From: Treponema sp.
Lineage (GTDB): Bacteria > Spirochaetota > Spirochaetia > Treponematales > Breznakiellaceae
DNA: 7,974 bases
Assembly (NCBI GenBank): GCA_031276685.1
Contig: JAISMQ010000110.1
Location: forward strand, 1-7,974
Reading direction: 5' to 3'
The notes beneath the pieces were generated by a model. It was given only the letters and a program-made list of their open reading frames with translations, made no database searches and was not told where the DNA came from. The position numbers and the translations under genes were made by a program. Below are positions 1 through 6,158 of this stretch, in pieces (the stretch's first letter is position 1; each line of letters starts with the position of its first letter).

Positions 1-504
1 GAAATTGAAAAGGCCATCAGGACCCGCAAAATCGAGGGGAAGCACGTGATCCCCGTGCCCTCCATCGAGGTAAAGCGGAGCTATCCGAACATCTTTTACG
101 ACGCCATCCGCGTGCTGCAGAAAAGAAAGAAAACCACGGGGATCAGCCCGGCGGGCGCCGATCTAAGCCCCCGCAGAATTGGCCCCATCCCAAAGGTGCT
201 GGAAAAATCCGTGGTCCGCCCCGAATACTCCAAGCGGGGCAAGGTGATCATCACGGAGGCGGCCCTGAGCCAGATGGTGATCCACTGCGTTGACGAGTAC
301 AACGGCGAAATCCGCATCAAGAAAATTGCCATCAAGGATGACGAGATAGGCTACCGGCTGGTTATCACCATTGATGTCCCCTACGGAACCCAACTGGGGG
401 GGAATATCCACGAACTGCAGCAGTACATTATTGACAATATTGAGCGGTATACCAATATCCTTATTGAAGAAGTGAATATCATCATTGACAAAATTGTCCA
501 ATGA
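1..504 (+). CDS. Asp23/Gls24-like protein, 5' end missing
   Basis: The reading frame is open from base 1, so the gene starts upstream; the 167 residues seen are its C-terminal part. A GTG at 46 is in frame but is most likely an internal valine codon. Residues about 80-166 fit the Asp23/Gls24 (DUF322) domain: it opens with GKVIITEAAL, has a central 'RLVITIDVPYGTQL' strand (the family's usual V..YG), and closes with 'IERYTNILIEEVNIIIDKIV', matching the family's helix plus VNV.V strand. The charged stretch before it (residues 1-78, with KRKK at 41-45) has no membrane segment, though an anchor could lie in the missing part, as in AmaP proteins. Asp23 proteins are known from Firmicutes as abundant envelope-associated stress proteins; the role here is inferred only. 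The gene is probably co-transcribed with the TPR gene 43 bases downstream. The family call is by recognition and not by a search. Confidence 0.68.
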   Translation, partial: EIEKAIRTRKIEGKHVIPVPSIEVKRSYPNIFYDAIRVLQKRKKTTGISPAGADLSPRRIGPIPKVLEKSVVRPEYSKRGKVIITEAALSQMVIHCVDEYNGEIRIKKIAIKDDEIGYRLVITIDVPYGTQLGGNIHELQQYIIDNIERYTNILIEEVNIIIDKIVQ

Positions 505-527
505 CGGTCTTCCGCCCTGCGGGACCG
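505..527 (+). other. Intercistronic stem-loop after the Asp23-like gene
   Basis: Starting at the base after the TGA stop, CGGTC (505-509) pairs with GACCG (523-527) and CCGC (512-515) pairs with GCGG (519-522). This gives a 9-bp GC-rich stem with a TT bulge and a CCT loop. No T-run follows, and the next ribosome binding site begins about 10 bases further on, so it is not a standard intrinsic terminator. It may act in mRNA 3'-end protection, partial termination or processing between the two genes. The pairing is seen directly; the function is inferred. Confidence 0.5.
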
Positions 528-547
528 CGGGACATACAGGGGGGATT

Positions 548-1708
548 ATGCGGCGTTTTTTGTATCTGGCGCTAACACTGGCAGCCCTGTTCGCGGGGGC
601 CTATCCGGGTTTCGGGCAAGTCCCGCCGGACGCGGGCCATTACAGGATCATCGGCGATGATCCTGCGGCGGCGGAACGGATTACGAAGGACCTGGAAGGG
701 CGCTTCGCGATTTACACAAGGCTTTTCCGCTTCGACCCCCGCCTGCTGGCCGCGCCCCTTAACGTGCGCCTGTTTGGCGACACGGCGGCCTACAACGACT
801 ACCTGATCGGGCGGCTGGGGGCGGGGAGCGCCGGGGCGCTGTACCTCCACTACCGCCAGCCGGACCGCCGGGAACTGGTAATCGACTACGGCGCGGAGTG
901 GGAACGGAGCCTCCCCTACCAGTCCTTCGTCCAGTACCTGCGCGCCTTTATCCCCAGCCCCCCGCCCTGGATCGAGGAGGGCTTCTCCATCTACTTTAGC
1001 ACCCTGTCCATAGAGGGGGGGGAGACGGCCTACGCCGAAAACCTTTCCTGGCTGGAACGGGTAAAGGAACTGCCGATTCCCCCGGTCCGGGACATCCTCC
1101 TCCTGGGCACGCAGGATACCGGGGCCGCCCTTTCACGGGAGGACTACAGCGCCCTTTCCTGGGCGCTGGTGTCGTTCTTCCTGAACAGCGGGAACGAGGA
1201 TTACATCCGTTCCCTGCTGGAATGTTTTATGCTCCTCTCCCCCGGCGCCGGGCTGCTGGAAAACACCGTCGCCGTGGCGCGGCGGTTTGAGGACTGGAAC
1301 GGCTTTGAAACCCTGGACCGGGACTACCGTTCCTACATCAGCGCCCGCAAAACCTTCCCGGAACTGATGAACGAAGGCCGCCAGGCTTACGGGGAAGGGG
1401 ATTTTAACAGGGCCGAACCGGCGTTCGCCGGGGCGGCCGTCCTGCGGCCCGGCCACTACGCCCCCCATTACTACCTGGGGCTTATAGCTTACGGCAGGGG
1501 GGACTGGGGCGGGGCGGAGCAGCACTACAACCGCAGCCTTGAGCTGGGGGGCGACAGCGCCCTTATCTACTACGCCCTGGGCCTTAACGCCGCCGCTGCG
1601 GAACAGGGGGGGCGGGCTGCTGAATTCCTGCGCCGCGCCGCCGACGCCGATCCCGCCCGCTACCGCGAAAAGGCAAACGCCCTGCTCAGGCGGCTACCCT
1701 CGCGCTAA
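548..1708 (+). CDS. Secreted peptidase-MA-like, TPR-repeat protein (probable pseudoenzyme)
   Basis: A 386-residue protein. The ATG at 548 is chosen because AGGGGGG (538-544) lies just before it and because a Sec signal peptide then begins at once (MRRFLYLALTLAALFAG, likely cut near residue 23, 'GFG|Q'). An in-frame TTG at 485 would overlap the previous gene and bury the signal. Residues about 45-180 resemble a peptidase-MA (gluzincin) domain: a strand 'LNVRLFGDTAAYNDYL', then a helix and the 'PPWIEEGFSIYFS' segment that in active members follows HExxH. Here the HExxH position reads QSFVQ (residues 125-129), so the zinc ligands are missing. The C-terminus holds three TPR units at about 270-303, 304-336 and 337-369. 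The likely role is a periplasmic or envelope scaffold with no peptidase activity; the true partner is unknown. It follows the Asp23-like gene by 43 bases, probably as one operon, and ends in a 4-base overlap with the convergent lyase gene. Confidence 0.75.
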   Translation: MRRFLYLALTLAALFAGAYPGFGQVPPDAGHYRIIGDDPAAAERITKDLEGRFAIYTRLFRFDPRLLAAPLNVRLFGDTAAYNDYLIGRLGAGSAGALYLHYRQPDRRELVIDYGAEWERSLPYQSFVQYLRAFIPSPPPWIEEGFSIYFSTLSIEGGETAYAENLSWLERVKELPIPPVRDILLLGTQDTGAALSREDYSALSWALVSFFLNSGNEDYIRSLLECFMLLSPGAGLLENTVAVARRFEDWNGFETLDRDYRSYISARKTFPELMNEGRQAYGEGDFNRAEPAFAGAAVLRPGHYAPHYYLGLIAYGRGDWGGAEQHYNRSLELGGDSALIYYALGLNAAAAEQGGRAAEFLRRAADADPARYREKANALLRRLPSR

Positions 1709-1718
1709 GGCAGCGCGA
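1700..1718. terminator. Inverted repeat over two convergent stop codons
   Basis: TCGCGCT (1700-1706) and AGCGCGA (1712-1718) form a perfect 7-bp inverted repeat with a 5-base loop. The TAA of the TPR gene (1706-1708) and the TAG of the lyase gene (complement of 1705-1707) both fall at the left-arm/loop edge. A hairpin can form in transcripts from either strand, so it may act as a shared bidirectional terminator or 3'-end stabiliser. Neither side has a T-run, so classic intrinsic termination is doubtful. A second short repeat, CAGCG/CGCTG (1711-1715/1721-1725), overlaps it and could compete in folding. Confidence 0.4.
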
Positions 1719-3555
1719 ATCGCTGGCGTATAGTCCTTTCACGATCCTGCCCGCGAAGTGTCAGCCGCAGTCTGAAAAGGCTGTCCTTTTGCCAGGCGGC
1801 GTGAAAGGCCGCGTCATCAAAAACTACTTCCTCGGTTTCAACGGAAAAATCTTCCGGGTTATATTCCAGAACAACGGCGGAACTTAAAAGCAGTTTTCCG
1901 TTTTCCCCTGTTGGCACGGGCCTGTCATGGCAAAGCAGGTTAAGGACAAGCGGCCCTTTCCACACCGAAAGACGGTAACTGTCCGTTATAGTTAGACCTT
2001 CGCCGGGCTTAAAAACGAAATTGCGCCTGTAAAAGTTTACACCGCTTTCGGCAGGGTAGGCGGGCGAAATATCCATGGAAACATGAACCCCGCCGTCTTT
2101 TTCCGGCACAAACGATACGTCCCCGGCACGGTACGCGCTGCCCGGCATCTGCTCAAAGCCATTAATATCCGGCGTGTTATGATACGAAGAACGGTGATTC
2201 CAGAAACTATACCGGCTTTCACCGAAAACGCTCCTGGTGTAAGTCCGTGAACCGGCATCGACAATAACCGGATGACTGTTGTAGTAGAGAATAAAGTTTC
2301 CAATGTCATTGTGGTTATGGCTTTCCTGGTTATTGCCGCCCTTGGCGGAAAAAAAGAAGCCGTCTTCACGATCCTCCCGGTCCCGGGCGGTAACAACCTG
2401 AATATCCTTGAACCAGCTTAACTGCGGGAATGAAAATTCCGGTTCGGCCCGTTCAGCCTCTTTTTTTCCAAACAGGTCGGCAAAAAAACGAAAGGACATA
2501 CAGACTCTGCCGGGCAGGGAAGGAAAGGAGGGCTTTTCACCGTTACGCCAGCGGGCAAATTTCAGAAGCCTTTCATCGCCTGTTTTTTTGCCGATTCGTT
2601 CCAAAAGATCCCAGGCCGATCCCACTCTGGGCGGGGCGTCCGCGTAATTTACAAAATAACCCTTCCCGATACAGACCTTGTAAATGTAAGCGGCCATGTT
2701 GCGCAGTTTGGCGGTTTCCCATACCGGGGAAACATCGGCAGTTTCCGACAGCTCCTCAATAAAATCAAAAAGAGAGGCGGCAGCAGCGTTAAAATAACCG
2801 GGCCCTTCATCACAGCCGCCGTCTTCCGGGTAGCGATCGATAAAAATGTTCATGCTGCGGATAGTTTTATTTACGCCTTCAAGCGCCCCGGAAAATGATT
2901 TTGCAAAGACCAGATATGAAACAAGCAGGTTGGAGTTGATCCAGGCGGTCCAATTGTTCGGTTTTTCATTTCCCTGCAGGCACGACCAGCCATAATCGTC
3001 ATGTTCCAAAAAGGGCGCAAGGATACGCCGTTCCACTTCAAGTTCAATACGGCGCTTTACCAGAGGGGAGAGGGCGCCAATGGCATCCGAAAGGAAATAA
3101 TAGATCCACGAAAAAAGGGCGCCTGTTTCGGCGGAAAAGAGGTCAATGAAGACAGGGTATTCGATATTGGGCAGTTCCGGCGGTTTTGAGTCTTTTGCAT
3201 GCCAGCCGTAATTGTGGGCGGAATACACCCAGCTTGTTTCTTCGGATACAAGCCAGACGCCGTTAATTATCTCGTCAAGGTATTCCCCCCTGCCTTCGAT
3301 ACACTCCGCCAGCAAAAGCACGTAAAGCCTGTACCGCCTGGCATCGTAACGCGCCTGAAAGCGCCGGCGGTCACCGTTCCTGAAAAAATCCAGGTAGAGC
3401 GCCGCCGGAATACTTTCCCACTCCGTGCCTTTTATCTTTTGTGCCGCTTCGCACAAGCCTGTTTTAAGTTCGCCGTTAAGCCCTTCCCAGGCTTCCCGGT
3501 CGGTATAGGCCGGGAAGGGCTTGAATTCGTGCAAAACCCTTACAGGTACAAGCAT
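1705..3555 (-). CDS. Heparinase II/III family polysaccharide lyase, cytoplasmic
   Basis: A 616-residue protein, about the usual length for the family. The N-terminal half (to about 340) is the alpha-helical toroid part, with the 'NNWTAWINSN' motif (200-209) and 'DGGCDEGPGYFN' (245-256), whose Tyr254 is a candidate catalytic residue. The C-terminal half is the heparinase II/III beta-sheet domain, with 'SHNHNDIGNF' (412-421), 'VDAGSRTYT' (432-440) and 'YHNTPDINGFEQ' (458-469); histidines 413, 415 and 459 are the expected metal or catalytic group. The family cleaves uronic-acid-containing polysaccharides by beta-elimination (heparin, alginate and related glycans), and the exact substrate cannot be read from sequence. 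There is no signal peptide (start MLVPVRVLHEFKPF), so it should act in the cytoplasm on imported oligosaccharides. It is the last gene of the operon: its ATG follows the binding-protein stop by one base (TAAcATG) without a clear ribosome binding site, so translational coupling is likely. Family call is firm, substrate open. Confidence 0.85.
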   Translation of the reverse strand: MLVPVRVLHEFKPFPAYTDREAWEGLNGELKTGLCEAAQKIKGTEWESIPAALYLDFFRNGDRRRFQARYDARRYRLYVLLLAECIEGRGEYLDEIINGVWLVSEETSWVYSAHNYGWHAKDSKPPELPNIEYPVFIDLFSAETGALFSWIYYFLSDAIGALSPLVKRRIELEVERRILAPFLEHDDYGWSCLQGNEKPNNWTAWINSNLLVSYLVFAKSFSGALEGVNKTIRSMNIFIDRYPEDGGCDEGPGYFNAAAASLFDFIEELSETADVSPVWETAKLRNMAAYIYKVCIGKGYFVNYADAPPRVGSAWDLLERIGKKTGDERLLKFARWRNGEKPSFPSLPGRVCMSFRFFADLFGKKEAERAEPEFSFPQLSWFKDIQVVTARDREDREDGFFFSAKGGNNQESHNHNDIGNFILYYNSHPVIVDAGSRTYTRSVFGESRYSFWNHRSSYHNTPDINGFEQMPGSAYRAGDVSFVPEKDGGVHVSMDISPAYPAESGVNFYRRNFVFKPGEGLTITDSYRLSVWKGPLVLNLLCHDRPVPTGENGKLLLSSAVVLEYNPEDFSVETEEVVFDDAAFHAAWQKDSLFRLRLTLRGQDRERTIRQRFALP

Positions 3556-3556
3556 G

Positions 3557-5203
3557 TTAATTCTGCTGGAACCTGTCGTAGGCGGTTTGGTAAATTTGCA
3601 CCAGCCGGGGAAGGCCCATGCCGTTCAGACGCTGGATAAACGCATCGTATTCCTTTTCCACGCCGCCTGCGGTAACCCAAACTGCCGCCTGCTGGGTTAT
3701 TACGGTGTCGATATCCGTTACCAACACTGAAAGCTCCCTGGATTCCTCGTCGGTAAAGGGGATATGGGTGCTGTAGGTCGGGGTTTCATAGGGCATGTAA
3801 ATGTCCCGCTTGTAGTTGGTCAACAGTATAGGATTCTTCGGCGGCACTGCGGACGATTCTGATATTATTTTGGCATCAACAGCGGCGCTGGTATACTGCG
3901 GGGCGCCCGTATTATAACCATAGGCGTATGTCCAGTTGCCCGGGAAATTTGCCGGAGCGCTTTTTCTGGTATACGTACCGTCATTGTTTTTAACAAGGGG
4001 TGGGCCAAAAGCGCCATAGAACACCTGAAGGCTTATATCCTGGTCGTACAGGTTATCAAGCCACCTGAACGCAATTTCGGGGTGTTTGGTGGAACTGCTT
4101 ATTTCGGCGCCGTATTTCCGTATCTGCAGATCATTGGGGGTAATACGCCAGCCGTAATCGCCCTTGGGGCCTTTAAGCGGCCTAAGCATACTCCACTGTT
4201 CCACAATGCCGCTGGTCCTGAGCCAGGTATCAACGGAGACGCCCACCAGCGCCGGGGGCTCGGTCGGGTTTGTTTTTGCGCTGCGAACGGTATTGCCCTG
4301 GGTAAACATCTCCTGATCCAACAGCCCTTCGGAGTAAAGTTTGTGGAACCAGGCTATGGCATCCTTAAAACCGGGATGGGCGGCAATGTGCTGAACCTTT
4401 CCATCCGTTACCATGATTTTTTCCACTGCGCCGTATGAGGGCCTGACGCCGAAGGCGTAGAAAAAATCTATCAAACTGGCGTCACCCCAAAGGCCCGTGA
4501 CAGTCATCGGGATTTCATCGGCCTTGCCATTGCCATTGGGGTCCCCCGTCTTAAATGCCTTTAATGCCTGGTAAAATTCTTCGGTGGTAGTAGGCATTCC
4601 AAGCTTTAGGGTGTCAAGCCATTGCTGGTTGATAAAGGAAACATGCCGCTCGGGCATGTAGTCGGGCAGCTTATAGGGCAGGCCGTAAATAAGGCCGTTT
4701 GTTTCCCTGCCCACCTTCGCGAAGAAGGTATCCTGGGCAAAAATGGCCTTTAGGTTGGCGCCGTACTTGTCAATCAGATCGTTCATGGGCACAAAAAGAT
4801 CGCTGTTCAAATTGATGTCGTTACTGTCCAGAAGCTGCGCCCAAAAAACATCGGGCAGGGCTCCCGACGCCAGAACCAGCGCTTTTTGGGTAGCCCAATC
4901 GTTTCCCGCCCGCTCCCATTCTATGTGGATTCCGGTCTGGGATTCCAGTTTTCTGGCAATTTCAGTATCATCGCTGTCCCGGTTGGCGTACCCTGTCGCG
5001 CTGCCTATCATTACCTTGAGCGTATACGGCTGGCTTACAATGGGGAAACCCGTTTCCTTAAATCCAAGGGCCTGCAATCCGGCCGCATCGGAAGAAGCGG
5101 TTCCCGATGCCGCAGACCCGGCCTGGCGGCCGCCGGCAAAAACCAGCGCCGGCAGCACAACAAACCCCGCGACAAGCAGCAACGCAATCCGATACCTTTT
5201 CAT
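3557..5203 (-). CDS. ABC transporter solute-binding protein, LplA/YtcQ-like
   Basis: A 548-residue extracytoplasmic sugar-binding protein of the large type that pairs with LplB/LplC permeases. Residues 1-23 are a Sec signal peptide ending in VFA|GG. No lipobox cysteine follows, so the product should be soluble in a periplasm; a Ser/Ala/Gly-rich linker runs to about 42. The mature domain starts with 'YTLKVMIGS' (60-68) and contains 'SGALPDVFW' (113-121), 'GLIYGLPY' (170-177) and a 'DPNGNGKADE' loop (221-230) of Asp/Asn spacing typical of calcium-binding loops in this subfamily. It would capture oligosaccharides and deliver them to the two permeases upstream; acidic sugars are inferred from the lyase encoded next. 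The start is fixed by a strong ribosome binding site 4 bases before the ATG. A 65-base gap with two hairpins separates it from the permease gene, the widest gap in the operon. Confidence 0.88.
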   Translation of the reverse strand: MKRYRIALLLVAGFVVLPALVFAGGRQAGSAASGTASSDAAGLQALGFKETGFPIVSQPYTLKVMIGSATGYANRDSDDTEIARKLESQTGIHIEWERAGNDWATQKALVLASGALPDVFWAQLLDSNDINLNSDLFVPMNDLIDKYGANLKAIFAQDTFFAKVGRETNGLIYGLPYKLPDYMPERHVSFINQQWLDTLKLGMPTTTEEFYQALKAFKTGDPNGNGKADEIPMTVTGLWGDASLIDFFYAFGVRPSYGAVEKIMVTDGKVQHIAAHPGFKDAIAWFHKLYSEGLLDQEMFTQGNTVRSAKTNPTEPPALVGVSVDTWLRTSGIVEQWSMLRPLKGPKGDYGWRITPNDLQIRKYGAEISSSTKHPEIAFRWLDNLYDQDISLQVFYGAFGPPLVKNNDGTYTRKSAPANFPGNWTYAYGYNTGAPQYTSAAVDAKIISESSAVPPKNPILLTNYKRDIYMPYETPTYSTHIPFTDEESRELSVLVTDIDTVITQQAAVWVTAGGVEKEYDAFIQRLNGMGLPRLVQIYQTAYDRFQQN

Positions 5204-5207
5204 AACA

Positions 5208-5214
5208 ACCTCCT
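5208..5214 (-). promoter_or_regulatory. Strong ribosome binding site of the binding-protein gene
   Basis: The minus strand reads AGGAGGT, a full match to the core Shine-Dalgarno sequence, 4 bases before the ATG. It is the best such site in the operon (the permease genes have GGAAGGGG and AGGGGG, the lyase gene none that is clear). This fits the need for more binding protein than permease. Confidence 0.75.
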
Positions 5215-5234
5215 AAGAACCCGCTAGAAATATC

Positions 5235-5248
5235 GCCGCCGGGGCGGC
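5235..5248 (-). other. Intercistronic hairpin 2 (next to the binding-protein gene)
   Basis: GCCGC/GCGGC arms close over a 4-base loop, all G and C. On the minus-strand transcript it is the second of two hairpins between the LplC-type permease gene and the binding-protein ribosome binding site. The bases that follow contain no T-run, so a terminator is unlikely. A role as a 5' stabiliser of a processed binding-protein mRNA is inferred. Confidence 0.45.
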
Positions 5249-5249
5249 A

Positions 5250-5265
5250 TACCGCGCAAGCGGTA
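5250..5265 (-). other. Intercistronic hairpin 1 (just after the permease stop)
   Basis: TACCGC (5250-5255) and GCGGTA (5260-5265) form a perfect 6-bp stem with a 4-base loop (GCAA on the plus strand, TTGC in the operon transcript). It begins three bases after the TAA of the permease gene and is one base from the next hairpin. It could block 3' decay of the upstream permease mRNA or slow transcription; no T-run follows. Confidence 0.45.
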
Positions 5266-5268
5266 CAG

Positions 5269-6147
5269 TTACCCTTTTATAGCGCCCACCATGACGCCCT
5301 TGGTAAAGTGTTTCTGGAGAAAGGGATAAATACACATAACCGGCAATGTTGCCACCAGTATCAGGCTGTACTTCATCGTTTCGGCGTACCACAATGCCTC
5401 TTCCATATCAAGCGCGGCATTAACATCGCCGCCGATCAGCAGAATATCCCGCAGTACCATCTGGAGCGGCACCAGTCTTTCATCGCGCACATATATCATA
5501 TACTGCATCCAGGAATTCCACTGTTCTACCACGTTGTACAGGGCGATAACGGCGACAATAGCCTTTGAAAGGGGAAGTACGATCTGCAGGAAAAAACGTG
5601 TGTTCGAACAGCCGTCCACCCTGGCCGCATCCATCAGCTCGTTCGGGACATTGGCCGCGAAATACGCCCGCGACACGATCAAGTGCGACCACTCCACGCC
5701 AAAGGGGATAACAAGCGCCCATATCGTATTCACCAGGCCGTAGCTCCTGACCGCCAGGTAGGTGGGGATCATGCCGCCGGAAAAATACACCGTAAAAAGC
5801 AGGAACAGGGTAATCGCCTTGCGGCCCACAAGATCCCTGCGTGAAAGGGCATAGGCCGCCGGCATGGTAAAGCACAGGCTCAGGCCCGCGTCCACAATCG
5901 TATAAAAAATTGTATTCCGGTAACCAACCCAGATGCGGCTGTTGTAAAAAACCCTCTGGTAACCGTAGAATGAAAGACGCGCCGGCCAGAGCCACACTTC
6001 GCCGGCGTTCACCGCCTGCGCGTCACTAATAGAAGCGATAATAACAAACCACATGGGATACGCCATTATCGCAAAAATAACCAAACTTAAAGCAAACACG
6101 ACAAGGTCAAACAGATTGTCTTCCAGGCTTTGCTTCCTCCAGGCCAT
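5269..6147 (-). CDS. ABC sugar permease, LplC/YtcP-like (MalG type)
   Basis: A 292-residue inner-membrane permease of the carbohydrate ABC importer family. About six hydrophobic segments are seen (roughly 13-38, 77-100, 108-128, 138-155, 188-206 and 258-278). The cytoplasmic EAA loop that docks on the ATPase is at 170-192 (ELMDAARVDG, then VLP). The C-terminus 'FTKGVMVGAIKG' is a hallmark of the LplC/YtcP subgroup. It pairs with the LplB-type permease encoded 11 bases upstream. The ATG is preceded by AGGGGG, seven bases away, and that site merges with the TAG stop of the previous gene (TAGGGGG), so the two are probably translationally coupled. No ATPase gene is nearby; a shared MsmK/UgpC-like ATPase encoded elsewhere is the usual solution in this family. 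Confidence 0.9.
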   Translation of the reverse strand: MAWRKQSLEDNLFDLVVFALSLVIFAIMAYPMWFVIIASISDAQAVNAGEVWLWPARLSFYGYQRVFYNSRIWVGYRNTIFYTIVDAGLSLCFTMPAAYALSRRDLVGRKAITLFLLFTVYFSGGMIPTYLAVRSYGLVNTIWALVIPFGVEWSHLIVSRAYFAANVPNELMDAARVDGCSNTRFFLQIVLPLSKAIVAVIALYNVVEQWNSWMQYMIYVRDERLVPLQMVLRDILLIGGDVNAALDMEEALWYAETMKYSLILVATLPVMCIYPFLQKHFTKGVMVGAIKG

Positions 6148-6158
6148 AACGCTTCCCC

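Noticed and set aside
46..504. GTG at 46 as the start of the Asp23-like gene
   Set aside because: The frame is open to base 1 with sensible protein before it and no ribosome binding site just upstream; the gene is cut by the window.
485..547. TTG start at 485 for the TPR protein
   Set aside because: It overlaps the previous gene, has no ribosome binding site, and would put 21 unrelated residues before a good signal peptide; ATG 548 has AGGGGGG in front.
1133..1525. Minus-strand open frame of 130 codons inside the TPR gene
   Set aside because: Shadow of the coding strand; no motif and no start signal.
3199..3639. Plus-strand open frame of 146 codons opposite the lyase start
   Set aside because: It lies antisense to a gene with conserved catalytic motifs and crosses the lyase/binding-protein junction; no family resemblance.
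4743..5216. Plus-strand open frame of 157 codons opposite the binding-protein N-terminus
   Set aside because: Antisense shadow of the signal peptide and linker region; no independent evidence.
5235..5265. Intrinsic terminator inside the operon
   Set aside because: The hairpins are GC-rich, but no T-run follows on the transcribed strand, and a strong ribosome binding site comes next.
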